A stretch of DNA of 64,000 bases from Anaerolineales bacterium (GCA_015075275.1 JABTUU010000001.1:930001-994000), one strand, 5' to 3'; numbered from the stretch's first letter, positions 10,686 through 20,477 are shown. A program made the numbers and translations. The notes: generated from the sequence alone by a model not told the origin.

Positions 10686-11843
10686 TTACTTCCATTGCCC
10701 ATAGCCTTCGTTCCGACGTTTTTCGCGCCGCTCATGTTGCTCATGGATTTGCTCTACATGATCAACCTTCTCTTCGACGGCGACTTCGAGCCACAATTTG
10801 CCTTTTTCCGCAGTGGCGCAACTCCCTGCGCCGTATGCGCCGGTCTTTGTGTCGTCGTCCCAAGGCGGATTAGCGATTAATGCGCCGCCCTCGATCCAAT
10901 CCATGTAATAATCTGGAGTGGCAATAAAATCGGTTTCATCTACAACGCGTTCCATACGGCACAGATCGGGACGCAGATGAAGCATGTAGGAAGTCTCCAG
11001 TTCGCCGGCGTGTCCCATTCCGCCGATTGGCGACGAACGGTGTTTTGTCAACGCTTCTGCGCCCAGCCGCCCAGACGTATGCAGCCATGCCGTCGCACAG
11101 AAGATGCGACGATGACGTTCGCCGGCGTACTTCACAACATTGACCAAGAATGACATATTGCCGCCGTGCCCACTCATCAGGTAGAAGCGCTCGAAACCTC
11201 GCGCGGCAAACGCATCAATGACTGCGAGCCAGAAATCTTCAAAGGCGCGTCCGCCGGCGTTCAGCGCGCCGGCAAATGCGGCGCGGTGTGTGCTGACTCC
11301 GTACGGCATGACCGGCAACGTCCAGCAACGCGCAGGAGACGCCTCCGCCGTCTTGACAGCAATTGTATTTATAATAACGGTATCCACGCAAAGCGGGAGA
11401 TGGAATCCGTGTTGCTCTGTATGGCCGATAGGCAGTAGGATGACTTTGCCGCGCTCCGAATCGGGCGGTAGAAAATCTCGCGGCGTTTTTTGAGCAGGGG
11501 AGGGGAGGCGCAGAATGGATGCCGACTGATTAAGTATAGATGCGGATTGCGGATCAATTCCCGATGGAGCAAGACAATAGACTTGAGAGAAGCCGTCATC
11601 GCGCAGACTGTCGAGCAAATTGAGAACATACGGAAAGAAGGCGCGCCCCGGCAACTCCAGTCCGCTTCCACGCCAACCAAACGGAAACTGCGGCAATAAT
11701 CCCACGCGTGCGGGATCGCCCAGCTGATCTGCGAGACAATGGAAATTGTAGCCTGAACCAAGCGGTAAAATTAAGGGCGTATCGCGCGGCAAATCCGCAA
11801 CTTGATCCCAATACAAAGTTTCGTAACTGAAGAAGACGGTCAT
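10686..11843 (-). CDS. Creatininase-family metal-dependent amidohydrolase with N-terminal extension
   Basis: A 385-residue protein. The creatininase core begins near residue 150 with the metal motif LLPIGHTEQHG and continues with CVDT, MSGHGGN and GHAGELETS. These supply the His/Asp/Glu ligands known for creatininase and the formamide hydrolases of riboflavin or mycofactocin pathways. The ATG at 11843 follows AAGGAAC; an upstream in-frame start adds 17 unconserved residues. The first ~145 residues are not part of the usual ~250-residue enzyme. They contain SGYN and look like a degenerate second copy of the fold (inference). A short duplicated SASIL segment sits near residues 110-120. The substrate is unknown. 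Confidence 0.8.
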   Translation of the reverse strand: MTVFFSYETLYWDQVADLPRDTPLILPLGSGYNFHCLADQLGDPARVGLLPQFPFGWRGSGLELPGRAFFPYVLNLLDSLRDDGFSQVYCLAPSGIDPQSASILNQSASILRLPSPAQKTPRDFLPPDSERGKVILLPIGHTEQHGFHLPLCVDTVIINTIAVKTAEASPARCWTLPVMPYGVSTHRAAFAGALNAGGRAFEDFWLAVIDAFAARGFERFYLMSGHGGNMSFLVNVVKYAGERHRRIFCATAWLHTSGRLGAEALTKHRSSPIGGMGHAGELETSYMLHLRPDLCRMERVVDETDFIATPDYYMDWIEGGALIANPPWDDDTKTGAYGAGSCATAEKGKLWLEVAVEEKVDHVEQIHEQHERREKRRNEGYGQWK

Positions 11844-12046
11844 TTTTTTGTTCCTTATGAATTGCGTGTAGCCAGTTATAACACAACACACCATTATATA
11901 AACTTCTACAAAACTACACTACAAGTCATCTTGTAATTCAAACGGCAATTGCCTTTTCCTAACCGAAAAACTACAGTAGAATATTTAAGATGCGCTCAAA
12001 TAACAGCGCGCCATCTTGACGCTATAGATAACTTAAAGGAGTAACA

Positions 12047-13723
12047 ATGAGAAACAATCTGCGAGTTTTTGTTATTATAACCATACTGGGATTGATCATC
12101 TCGGCATGCGGCGGGGGAGCGTCTACTGCAAACACGGGCGGGCCTGTAACTTCCGCTCCTGACGCAACAGACGCCGCCGTGTTACACATCGGTTGGTTGG
12201 GCGTGCCAGACACGCTGAATCCTGCCTACGCATTCCTTACTGAAGCCTATAGCATCTTCGACCTTGTCTATTCGCCGCTTGTGACCGAATCTCCGTCGGG
12301 CGAGTATGTAGGCGCGCTTGCAAAAGAATGGAGCGCATCCGACGATCACTTGACTTGGACGTTCGCGTTGAAGGACGGTTTGAAATGGCATAACGGCGAG
12401 GACTTTACCGCCGACCAAATGGCTTGGGCAATTAATGCAGTCATAGCGGACCCTGATGGTTGGGCGGCGCTCTCCGGCTACGTTGACGGCTTCAGCGAGG
12501 CGACCGCGCCGGACGCGAAGACCGTTCAAATTGTCACAGAATATCCGATCGCCAACATGGAATACCGGCTGTCATTTTTATACGCTGTATATCCGCCAGA
12601 CTTTGAATCGTTCGCCAGCCCCGAAGAATTGCAAAATTTCGTCAACGATCATCCCATCGGCACAGGCGCGTTCAAAATGAATGCGTTCGATAAAGATAGA
12701 GGCGTGCTGATCTTGGACGCTAATAAAGAATACGTTGACGGCGCGCCTTTTCTTGACCAAGTGATCTTCCAGAAATTTGACGCGGCTGATGCGATGATTC
12801 AAGCGCTAAAAGCGGGAGATATTGATCTGGTTCTCGGCATACCCGCTAGCGCGTATGAAACTGTCAAGAACTTTCAGGGCGTTAAGGCGGTCGCGTTTGA
12901 AGGGCGCGGATTCGACGAGCTTATTATCAATGACACATCCGAAGATAACGACCCGCCTTCAACCGGCAACCCGGCGCTGAAGGACCCAGCAGTGCGCCTC
13001 GCTTTAGAAACGGCGACCAACCGCCAAGATCTGATTGATATTGTGCTGCAAAGCTTGGGAAAGCCCGGCTCTACGATCGTTCCGCCGACGCTGGGTGGAG
13101 GCTTCTGGCATAACCCTGAGATTAAACCGGTCGAGTTCGATATCGCTAAAGCCAATCAAATCCTCGATGAGGCTGGTTATATCATGGGCGCCGACGGCGT
13201 ACGCGTAAAAGATGGCGTACGTCTCGAATTCCGTCTGCAATTCGACGCGGAATCTTCCAACTATCCGCGTATCGCCGACTTGTTGTCCGATTGGTATAAG
13301 CAGATTGGCGTGAAAGCCACGCCGCAAGGCATGGACGCGGATACGCTTATCGCCGCAATGACGGCGGTCGGCGATTACGACTTAGTAATTTGGGGCTGGG
13401 TGGCAGATCCTGACCCGGACTTTATTCTGGGCGTCATGCTGTCCGATCAGTACACGCCGGGAGGCTGGAATGATTCCGGCTACCATAACCCCGCCTATGA
13501 TGCGCTTTACAAAAAACAGCAATCTGCCATAGACAAAAACGAACGTCAAGAATTCGTCTACGAAATGCAAGAAATGGTGTACAACGACCGTCCGTATATT
13601 GTCCTCTATTACGACGTAGCGCTGCAAGCGTATCGCTCGGACCGCTTCACCAACTTCATCGAATCGCCTTTAGGGATTGAGATCAGCGCTTCGCTGGCGC
13701 AAGTGAAGCCGGTAGACAAATAA
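12047..13723 (+). CDS. Peptide/nickel-type ABC transporter substrate-binding lipoprotein (family 5)
   Basis: A 558-residue family 5 solute-binding lipoprotein. A signal peptide ends in LIISAC with Cys21 and is followed by a Gly/Ser/Thr linker. The mature domain starts with LHIGWLGVPDTLNP and contains the classic LTWTFALKDGLKWHNGEDFTA pattern in pieces around residues 100-125. The strong AAGGAG 5 nt before the ATG fixes the start. It heads a five-gene importer with two permeases and two ATPases. The ligand could be oligopeptides, oligosaccharides or glycoconjugates; family membership alone does not decide. An upstream TAGAAT at 11977-11983 may be part of its promoter. Confidence 0.92.
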   Translation: MRNNLRVFVIITILGLIISACGGGASTANTGGPVTSAPDATDAAVLHIGWLGVPDTLNPAYAFLTEAYSIFDLVYSPLVTESPSGEYVGALAKEWSASDDHLTWTFALKDGLKWHNGEDFTADQMAWAINAVIADPDGWAALSGYVDGFSEATAPDAKTVQIVTEYPIANMEYRLSFLYAVYPPDFESFASPEELQNFVNDHPIGTGAFKMNAFDKDRGVLILDANKEYVDGAPFLDQVIFQKFDAADAMIQALKAGDIDLVLGIPASAYETVKNFQGVKAVAFEGRGFDELIINDTSEDNDPPSTGNPALKDPAVRLALETATNRQDLIDIVLQSLGKPGSTIVPPTLGGGFWHNPEIKPVEFDIAKANQILDEAGYIMGADGVRVKDGVRLEFRLQFDAESSNYPRIADLLSDWYKQIGVKATPQGMDADTLIAAMTAVGDYDLVIWGWVADPDPDFILGVMLSDQYTPGGWNDSGYHNPAYDALYKKQQSAIDKNERQEFVYEMQEMVYNDRPYIVLYYDVALQAYRSDRFTNFIESPLGIEISASLAQVKPVDK

Positions 13724-13752
13724 AAGCGGGCTTGCCATTACAACGAGATAAT

Positions 13753-13803
13753 GAAGCGAGAAGGAAAGACGCAATTGCGATAAGCGGCAAAACTTCTCGC
13801 TTC
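13753..13803 (+). terminator. Inverted repeat between binding-protein and permease genes
   Basis: An 11-nt inverted repeat (13753-13763 with 13793-13803, GAAGCGAGAAG / CTTCTCGCTTC) encloses 29 nt. It lies between the binding-protein stop and the permease start, the same position as the hairpin after aapJ. It may limit read-through or protect the upstream message. Confidence 0.45.
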
Positions 13804-13829
13804 GCTCAATTTTAAAGAGAGGATCGGAT

Positions 13830-14807
13830 ATGGCGCGTCGAGACTATTTGATCGGCAAAATGGGTATATCGTTGCTGACCCTGCTCTTCGTTCTTCTGCT
13901 GGATTTTATGCTGTTTCGCGTACTGCCGGGCGATCCCGTTCGAGCGGTGATCGGGCGCAATGTTCGCATTTCGGCGGATGTGCAAAACTCGTTGCGCGCA
14001 CAATTTGGACTGGATAAGCCCATCTTTCCCGACCAATTCGTGGATACGCTCGGTCAGTGGGCGCGTGGAAACTTGGGAGTTTCGTGGTCGCAGCGCAGAC
14101 CTGTCAGCGAAATCTTAATTTCCAAACTGTGGAACACATTGCTTCTGATCGGGTTGGGGCAATTATTCTCGATCATTTTCGGCGTGATGCTGGGGCTGCT
14201 CGCAGGCTGGAAGCGCAAAACGCCCTTCGATATAGGCGCGCTAACGTTTTCACTGATCGCTTGGGCAACGCCGACATTTTGGCTGGGGATCATCTTATTA
14301 GTGGCGGGAAGCGCGTGGTTCGGCCTGCCGACTGGCGGCATCGTCAGCCCGGCGAATATTGGAAAGCCGCTTCACACTGTGCTTCCGGACCTGATCCGTC
14401 ACCTCATTTTGCCCACGCTGACGTTCACAATTCTCTATCTGGGAGAATACATGCTGATTATGCGCTCATCAATTCTTGAGACGCTTAGCGAAGACTACAT
14501 CCTGACTGCGCGCGCAAAAGGGATGAGTAATTTTCAAGTCTTAATGCGTCATGGCTTGCGAAACGCCATGCTCCCAATGGTGACGATCATCGCGCTGAAT
14601 CTTGGGTTTACTGTATCCGGCGCGATCTACATCGAAACGGTCTTTTCGTACGACGGGCTGGGCAATCTCGTTCAGACCGCGCTGGTTAAACAAGATTATC
14701 CATTGTTGCAAGGCGCCTTTCTCCTGTTGGCAGTCAGCGTAATCGTCGCAAATATGCTCGCCGACTTCCTCTACACTTATTTAGATCCGCGCGTGAAAGC
14801 GAATTGA
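13830..14807 (+). CDS. Oligopeptide-type ABC transporter permease (DppB/OppB family)
   Basis: A 325-residue membrane permease. It has the N-terminal FRVLPGDPV motif typical of DppB-type subunits (about residues 28-36), then several TM helices. The coupling-helix region DYILTARAKGMSNFQV lies near residue 230, followed by RHGLRNAMLPMVT. It starts with a purine-rich GAGAGG about 7 nt upstream. The next gene, the DppC-type partner, begins 1 nt after its stop. The two form the channel of the importer. Confidence 0.93.
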   Translation: MARRDYLIGKMGISLLTLLFVLLLDFMLFRVLPGDPVRAVIGRNVRISADVQNSLRAQFGLDKPIFPDQFVDTLGQWARGNLGVSWSQRRPVSEILISKLWNTLLLIGLGQLFSIIFGVMLGLLAGWKRKTPFDIGALTFSLIAWATPTFWLGIILLVAGSAWFGLPTGGIVSPANIGKPLHTVLPDLIRHLILPTLTFTILYLGEYMLIMRSSILETLSEDYILTARAKGMSNFQVLMRHGLRNAMLPMVTIIALNLGFTVSGAIYIETVFSYDGLGNLVQTALVKQDYPLLQGAFLLLAVSVIVANMLADFLYTYLDPRVKAN

Positions 14808-14808
14808 C

Positions 14809-15768
14809 ATGAGCGATCACTGGAAACTTTTTCTTCGCAACCTCAACGAGTTTTGGAAGGCGTTTCGCCGCAACAAACTAGGACTCGTCGGCGGTTTCCT
14901 GATCTTAACGGCGCTGCTGGCGGCGATTTTTGCTCCCGCGTTAACTCCGCATAGCGCGGTTGACATCATGCGTGATTCAAACGGTCGCGCGCTAACGTTT
15001 GCTTCGCCGGCAATGCATAGCCCGCTCGGCACAGACGACGCGGGACACGATGTTTGGGCGCTGTTAATCTACGGCGCGCGCATTTCGCTCATGGTTGGGT
15101 TTTTGGCGGGCTTTATCTCGATGTTCGTCGGCAGTTCGCTGGGCATTATCGCCGGATATTTTGGCGGCGCAGTGGACACGCTTGTCATGCGCGTCACCGA
15201 TATTCTTATGGTCATTCCCGACCTGCCGCTGATGCTCGTGTTGGTAGCGACTATCCGCCAAATGGATTTAAAGGTCTCTCCGCTTTCGGTTCTGATTCTC
15301 GTGATTGGCTTGCTCTACTGGACGAGCGCGGCGCGCTTGATCCGCTCGCAAACATTGACGATTAAAGAACGGCAATTCGTCGCGCGCGCACGCGCGATCG
15401 GGGCTGGTCATTGGCATATCGTCCGCAAACACATCTTGCCGCAACTCATGCCATTGATCGTGACGAACACAGTCTTGATTTTGTCCACTGCCATTTTGAT
15501 CGAATCGGGATTGGCGTTTCTAGGGTTAGGCGACCCGACTCAGCCGTCGTGGGGCACAATGTTGAATTTTGCGTTCAGCCGCAGTGCGATCTCTAACGGT
15601 GCGTGGTGGTTTTACCTCCCGCCCGGGATCGCGATCTTGTGGGTCAGTTTGGGCTGTATTTTGCTGGGGAACGTGCTGGAAGAAATGATGAATCCGCGTC
15701 TGGCGGCGCATTATTTGGAAGGCGATAAAGGTATGATCGCTATAACGGATAAGGAGACAGGCTTATGA
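14809..15768 (+). CDS. Oligopeptide-type ABC transporter permease (DppC/OppC family)
   Basis: A 319-residue permease. The N-terminal RNKLGLVGGFLI segment and the HSPLGTDDAGHDV motif near residue 68 are hallmarks of DppC-type subunits. The coupling region FVARARAIGAGHW and the C-terminal ESGLAFLGLGDPTQPSWG follow. The stop codon overlaps the ATG of the next ATPase gene by 4 nt (ATGA), which supports translational coupling. It acts in the inner membrane with the DppB-type subunit. Confidence 0.93.
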   Translation: MSDHWKLFLRNLNEFWKAFRRNKLGLVGGFLILTALLAAIFAPALTPHSAVDIMRDSNGRALTFASPAMHSPLGTDDAGHDVWALLIYGARISLMVGFLAGFISMFVGSSLGIIAGYFGGAVDTLVMRVTDILMVIPDLPLMLVLVATIRQMDLKVSPLSVLILVIGLLYWTSAARLIRSQTLTIKERQFVARARAIGAGHWHIVRKHILPQLMPLIVTNTVLILSTAILIESGLAFLGLGDPTQPSWGTMLNFAFSRSAISNGAWWFYLPPGIAILWVSLGCILLGNVLEEMMNPRLAAHYLEGDKGMIAITDKETGL

Positions 15769-16751
15769 ACGAGAAACCGTTATTGCGCGTGCGCGGGCTG
15801 ACGACTGAGTTTGCCACATCGGAAGGCGCAGTTGCGCGCGCCCTGGAAGACGTATCGTTCGACGTTCTACCGGGCAAGACTGTCGGACTGGTGGGCGAAT
15901 CGGGATCTGGAAAAACGACCACGCTCATGGCGCTGATGCGCCTGCTGCCAGCCAGCGGACGTATTACAAAAGGAAAAGTCTGGTTTAACGACACAAATCT
16001 TTTAGCGTTGTCTGAGCATGAAATGCGCGATTATCGCTGGAAGAGCATGGCGATCGTTTTTCAGGGGGCGATGAACGCGCTTAACCCGGTGATGAAAGTC
16101 GGCGATCAGATTCGCGAGGCGATTCTGCTGCATGATCTAATGGACCGCAGCGCCGCAGAAAAACGCGTGAGAGATCTACTGGAAATGGTGGGAATCGCGC
16201 CAGCTCGACGCGATCAATACCCGCACCAGTATTCAGGCGGAATGCGTCAGCGCGCCATGATCGCAATGGCGCTGGCATGCGCGCCCGATATCTTGTTCGC
16301 AGACGAGCCGACCACTGCGCTCGATGTGATGATTCAGGCGCAGATCCTGCAATTATTAAAGGAGATCCAAAAAGCGCTGGGGTTGGCGGTCGTAATCGTA
16401 ACGCATGATCTCGGCGTAGTAGCGGAAGTGTGCGACGAAGTAGTAGTGTTGTATGGCGGCAAAGTGGCTGAATACGGCAGCGTTGATCGCATTTACAATC
16501 ACGCGCAGCACCCATACACGCAACGCTTGCTTGAATCCTTCCCCGATATTAACAACCCCAGCGAAACGTTAGCATCCATCCCCGGAACGCCGCCGCGTCT
16601 GACGCAGTTGCCGCCCGGCTGCCGCTTCGAGCCGCGTTGTCACGTCAAGATCAACCGCTGCGCTGAAGTTTCACCGCCGTTGTTGGAAGTCGAGCCGGGG
16701 CATTACGTCGCATGTATTTTACGCGAAGGGAAGGAGGCGAATTTCCAATGA
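15765..16751 (+). CDS. Oligopeptide-type ABC transporter ATPase (DppD/OppD family)
   Basis: A 328-residue ATPase. Walker A is GESGSGKTT near residue 45, the signature is SGGMRQR, Walker B is DILFADEPTTALD, and the switch His is in VTHDL. The C-terminal oligopeptide extension carries PPGCRFEPRC with clustered cysteines, a site that binds an Fe-S cluster in some relatives. It overlaps the preceding permease and the following ATPase genes by 4 nt each. The two ATPases form the heterodimeric motor. Confidence 0.94.
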   Translation: MNEKPLLRVRGLTTEFATSEGAVARALEDVSFDVLPGKTVGLVGESGSGKTTTLMALMRLLPASGRITKGKVWFNDTNLLALSEHEMRDYRWKSMAIVFQGAMNALNPVMKVGDQIREAILLHDLMDRSAAEKRVRDLLEMVGIAPARRDQYPHQYSGGMRQRAMIAMALACAPDILFADEPTTALDVMIQAQILQLLKEIQKALGLAVVIVTHDLGVVAEVCDEVVVLYGGKVAEYGSVDRIYNHAQHPYTQRLLESFPDINNPSETLASIPGTPPRLTQLPPGCRFEPRCHVKINRCAEVSPPLLEVEPGHYVACILREGKEANFQ

Positions 16752-17752
16752 CGCCGAATCCTATTCTTGAAGCGCGCGAGCTACACACTTATTTTCCCGT
16801 TCCCCAGTCGCTATTCGAAGCATTGATGCGCCGTCCACATTTATCGGTGAAAGCGGTGGACGGAGTCTCATTCGCATTGATGCGCGGCGAAACACTGGCG
16901 ATCGTGGGCGAATCGGGATGCGGCAAGACGACTATTGCGCGAACGCTGATTGGTCTGGAAGCGAAGACGAAAGGCGAGATTCTCTTCGACGGCAAAGAAG
17001 TCGCCTTGCGCGACGGGCAGACGGCAATCGGTTTACAACATTTGCGCCAACGTGCGCAGATGATCTTCCAGGACCCGTACGAATCGTTGAATCCGCGCGC
17101 GACGATCTTTGACATCGTCGCTGAGCCGTTGGTTGTGCATGGGTTGGCGAAAAGCGAACGCGAACGGACGGCGGCGGTTGCAACCGCGTTGGAGGACGCG
17201 GGCTTGCGCCCGGCAGAACATTATTTTATGCGCTACCCTTATGAACTCTCCGGCGGACAGCGTCAGCGCGTGGTGATCGCCAGTGCATTGGTCTTACAGC
17301 CCGAACTGCTGATCGCGGATGAACCGGTCTCGATGCTCGACGTTTCCATTCGCGCTGAGATTCTGAATCTGTTGCGCGACCTGCGCCAAAAGCGCGGCAT
17401 CAGCGTTATTTTTATCACGCACGATCTCAGCACGGTCGCCTATTTTGCGGACCGCATCGCAGTCATGTATTTGGGACGCATCGTGGAGATCGGCTTGACG
17501 CGCGAAGTATTGCGCGATCCGCAGCATCCGTACACAAAGGCGCTGCTTTCGGTAGCGCCCGCGCCCAATCCGCGTTTGCGGCGCAAGCGCGTGATCCTTC
17601 AAGGCGAGACGCCGAATCCGATCAACCTGCCGAACGGCTGTCGTTTTCATCCGCGCTGCCCGGTGGCGTTCGATCAGTGTAAGATCAAAGATCCGCAACC
17701 GACTGTTTTAAGCAAAACGCATCAGGCGGCGTGCTTATTGCTTGAGAAATAA
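16748..17752 (+). CDS. Oligopeptide-type ABC transporter ATPase (DppF/OppF family)
   Basis: A 334-residue second ATPase. Walker A is GESGCGKTT, the signature is LSGGQRQR, Walker B is LLIADEPVSMLD, and the C-terminal extension has PNGCRFHPRC. The ATG at 16748 overlaps the previous stop as ATGA; an in-frame ATG at 16712 lies inside the upstream gene and would add unconserved residues. The SFALMRGETLAIVG start of the ABC domain follows a hydrophilic N-terminal stretch usual for DppF. Its stop (TAATG) overlaps the methyltransferase gene by 1 nt. Confidence 0.94.
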   Translation: MTPNPILEARELHTYFPVPQSLFEALMRRPHLSVKAVDGVSFALMRGETLAIVGESGCGKTTIARTLIGLEAKTKGEILFDGKEVALRDGQTAIGLQHLRQRAQMIFQDPYESLNPRATIFDIVAEPLVVHGLAKSERERTAAVATALEDAGLRPAEHYFMRYPYELSGGQRQRVVIASALVLQPELLIADEPVSMLDVSIRAEILNLLRDLRQKRGISVIFITHDLSTVAYFADRIAVMYLGRIVEIGLTREVLRDPQHPYTKALLSVAPAPNPRLRRKRVILQGETPNPINLPNGCRFHPRCPVAFDQCKIKDPQPTVLSKTHQAACLLLEK

Positions 17753-18522
17753 TGGACATTAGCAGCGTTCAAAACCCGCGCGTCAAGCGGCTGGTCAAAC
17801 TGCGCGAGGATAAAAAAACCCGCGCAGAAGACGGTTTGACGCTCGTCGAAGGATTCGATGAAATGCGACTCGCCCTCGCCGCTGGGCATACGCCCCAGAC
17901 GATTCTATTTGCGCCTGAGTTGACTTCGCGCTCTATGGAATTTCCCGCTGGCGAGCATCTGAGCGTTTCGCGCGCGGTCTTTGAGAAAATCTCGTATCGC
18001 CAGAACCCAGACGGATGGTTGGGCGTTTTCCCGATCCCGCGGCGAAGACTCGACGACCTAAATTTGAGCGTTTCGCCGCTGATTATCGTCGCCGAAGCGG
18101 TGGAAAAGCCGGGCAATCTCGGAGCGATTTTGCGCAGCGCCGATGCAGCAGGCGTGGACGCGCTCCTCGTCTGCGATGCGCGCGTGGATGCGTGGAATCC
18201 CAACGTTATCCGCGCCAGCCGCGGGACGATTTTCAGCGTGCCGCTCGTCGAATGCGACAATGCTTCTGCGCTGGAATGGTTGCGACGTAATGCGATATGC
18301 GTCGTCGCTGCGACTCCCGCCGCCGAGACGCTGTACACAGAAGTGGATTTACGCGCGCCTTCCGCTATCGCAGTCGGCGCTGAAGCGGAGGGCTTGTCCG
18401 ATTTTTGGATGGCGAACGCGGACGTGAAGGTGAAAATCCCGATGCTGGGGAAAGTGAATTCGTTGAACGTGTCGGTTTCGACGGCGTTGATTCTGTATGA
18501 AGCGGTGAGGCAGCGAGGCTGA
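17752..18522 (+). CDS. TrmH/SpoU-family RNA 2'-O-methyltransferase
   Basis: A 256-residue SPOUT methyltransferase that uses AdoMet to methylate a ribose 2'-OH in tRNA or rRNA. An N-terminal substrate-binding region (residues 1-95) opens with SSVQNPRVKRLVKLRE, the usual start of RlmB/TsnR-like proteins. The catalytic domain shows motif 1 EKPGNLGAILRSADAAG near residue 118, motif 2 VGAEAEGLSD, and motif 3 IPMLGKVNSLNVSVS. The target nucleotide cannot be told. It starts within the previous stop (TAATG), so it is translated as the last gene of the transporter operon, although its job is unrelated. Confidence 0.9.
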   Translation: MDISSVQNPRVKRLVKLREDKKTRAEDGLTLVEGFDEMRLALAAGHTPQTILFAPELTSRSMEFPAGEHLSVSRAVFEKISYRQNPDGWLGVFPIPRRRLDDLNLSVSPLIIVAEAVEKPGNLGAILRSADAAGVDALLVCDARVDAWNPNVIRASRGTIFSVPLVECDNASALEWLRRNAICVVAATPAAETLYTEVDLRAPSAIAVGAEAEGLSDFWMANADVKVKIPMLGKVNSLNVSVSTALILYEAVRQRG

Positions 18523-18578
18523 ATCAAGCGGGAACATTTTGGCGAGGGGGCGAGTTAAATTATCGATAAGGAGAATTT

Positions 18579-19562
18579 ATGAAAAAACTACTTTTGCTTA
18601 TCAGTATCTGTCTGACCGTCGCCGCGTGCGCGTCTCAACCGCCTGTGCCGACGAATACGCCTTTGCCGCCGTTCGATACGCCGACCCCGTTCGTTGTGCC
18701 AACTAACACGCCGATTATCACCAATGAGACAGCGACAACACAACCGACGCAAGCGACGCAATTCGTGCCAACAAGTACCGATTTGCCGCAAGTTGCCACT
18801 TCGACATCGCTCCCGCCGGTAACGGGGGTTTTCAACCCGTACGCCGTCATCCTTGTGAACAAGGGAGATGTGCTGAACATCCGCTCTGCCGCAGGGATTG
18901 GACAGTCCGTCGTTGGCTCGCTCGCGCCCAATGCGATCAACGTGAACCGCACGGGACCCGCAACCAGCGCGGGCGGCGACCGCTGGGTGGAGATCCAGAA
19001 TCCATCGGGCGGAGTCGGCTGGGTGAACGCGAAGTTCCTCACGGAGTACACCGCGCCCTCCGCGTTTTGTTCCGACTCGCGCGTGGCCGATCTGTTGAAC
19101 AACGTCCGAACCGCGATGCTGAACTCGAACGGCGAGTTGTTGGGTTCGCTCGTCAGCCCCGAACACGGATTGGACCTGCGCTTGTGGCGTTGGGGCACGG
19201 TGGCAAATTACACGCCCGAAGAAGCCGCGTGGGTTTTCAATTCGGATTACGTGGTGAAGTGGGGACCCGCGCCCGGCAGCGGCATGGACACGAACGGGAC
19301 GTTCTCGCAACAGATCCTGCCGAAGTTGCAAGAGGTGTTCAGCGCGAATTACACGCTGAACTGCAACAACACGCTCGACCTTGCGACCTTCTCAACCGAG
19401 CCGTGGCTCTCGGAATATGCCAACGTCAATTTCTACACGATCTTCAAGCCCGGCTCCGAACAATACGGCGGACTCGACTGGCGGGCATGGATCGCAGGCG
19501 TGGAATATGTGCAAGGCAAGCCAATGTTGTTCGCGCTGATCCATTTTCAGTGGGAGCCATAG
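18579..19562 (+). CDS. Lipoprotein with bacterial SH3 domain
   Basis: A 327-residue surface lipoprotein. The signal ends at AAC with Cys17. A Thr/Pro-rich linker full of PTNTP-type repeats (about residues 20-85) follows, a style common in Chloroflexota exported proteins. A bacterial SH3 domain (about residues 90-155) carries DVLNIRSAAG and GWVNAKFL. The C-terminal ~165 residues include HGLDLRLW and a WRAWIAG motif that I do not recognise. SH3b domains generally bind cell-wall peptides. The gene is monocistronic with a GGAG-type site before the ATG. Confidence 0.8.
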   Translation: MKKLLLLISICLTVAACASQPPVPTNTPLPPFDTPTPFVVPTNTPIITNETATTQPTQATQFVPTSTDLPQVATSTSLPPVTGVFNPYAVILVNKGDVLNIRSAAGIGQSVVGSLAPNAINVNRTGPATSAGGDRWVEIQNPSGGVGWVNAKFLTEYTAPSAFCSDSRVADLLNNVRTAMLNSNGELLGSLVSPEHGLDLRLWRWGTVANYTPEEAAWVFNSDYVVKWGPAPGSGMDTNGTFSQQILPKLQEVFSANYTLNCNNTLDLATFSTEPWLSEYANVNFYTIFKPGSEQYGGLDWRAWIAGVEYVQGKPMLFALIHFQWEP

Positions 19563-19861
19563 TATTACAACGCAAGGTTGATCGTTACGCTGACAAACCG
19601 TCCACGAATAAAAGCCACGAATTCTCGAATGGACGACGCAAATTCATTTATTCGTGAAAAACTTGTCCTGAGCCTGTCGAAGGATTTGTGGACGGTTGGG
19701 ATGTAAGATATAGCGTCGTTCCTGACTTTGCGCTGTAATATTAGAGGAGGCGCAAGACAGGCAGGTGACAGTCACCTTGAAAGTGACTGTCACCTTTTGG
19801 TTTAAGTGAGAATCTCGCAGCACAATTAGATCACCCCATCACAACAGGGGAGAGGCGATAG
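19563..19861. other. Intergenic stretch with stem-loop
   Basis: About 300 nt without a gene. It contains a dispersed-repeat-like segment near 19660-19685 (CTTGTCCTGAGCCTGTCGAA) and a perfect 13-bp inverted repeat (19763-19775 with 19783-19795) followed by TTTGGTTT, a plausible terminator. A GGGGAGAGG about 5 nt before 19862 serves the next gene. Nothing else is supported. Confidence 0.6.
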
Positions 19862-20469
19862 ATGAAACGAACATTCACTCCATTGATGATCTTCGGTATT
19901 ATGTGGCTGGCAGTTGTCGCCGTCAGTTGGTTTAGCTTCGAGGGTTGGCGTGAAAGCCCCAATGGGATATGGACATTGCTCGGGTTATCCGCTGTTGGCG
20001 TGCTTACTTTCCTCAAAGGCGGGCTGGATTTTTTGAAGACCTTCAAAGAGTTAACTAAATCCGATGATCCGAAACCTGACCCTGCGCCGAGAAATCAAAT
20101 GGGCAATGTGACTCAATCAGGCGGCGAGACAAATGTCGTAGTTCAAGACGGCAATGTCACGATTCGCGAAGCCCCAAAACCCGAACGCGAAACGCACGAC
20201 ACGATCGGTTTCGCCCTCCCGCCAAAGCGGAGACGTATGTGCATCGCGGGAAGACCGAGGAGGATGTGATCGAACACATTCGCAAAGGCGAACGCGGCGC
20301 GATCATTGGCGTTCACGCCCCAGGCGGGCTTGGAAAAACCGAACTCGCAAAGCAAGCCGCCGAAAAATTGAAATTGGATTTTGAAGTCCTCTGGGTAGAC
20401 GTGGGCAAAAAGGAGCCTCGGCAATTGCTCGGCGAAATTTTAGGAAGGTGCGGAGTTCAAACTGGTTAA
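19862..20469 (+). pseudogene. Frameshifted and truncated STAND (NB-ARC-like) NTPase with N-terminal membrane anchor
   Basis: The first frame (19862 to about 20225) encodes two hydrophobic helices (residues 7-25 and 39-55) and a linker with NVTQSGGETNVVVQ. Near 20222-20226 the coding frame changes by one base; the other frame continues through VHRGKTEEDVIEHI and the P-loop HAPGGLGKTEL. It ends at a TAA at 20467-20469, only 8 nt before the first CRISPR repeat. STAND NTPases normally continue for several hundred residues with NB-ARC and sensor repeats, so the 3' part is lost. The frameshift may be a sequencing error, but the truncation at the array edge looks real. Similar NTPases are bacterial immune sensors; this copy should be non-functional. 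Confidence 0.75.
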
Positions 20470-20477
20470 TCGCGCAG

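Noticed and set aside
17769..19331. Antisense frames of about 250 codons over the TrmH and SH3-lipoprotein genes
   Set aside because: Shadows of real genes; the sense strands have signal peptide and catalytic motifs.
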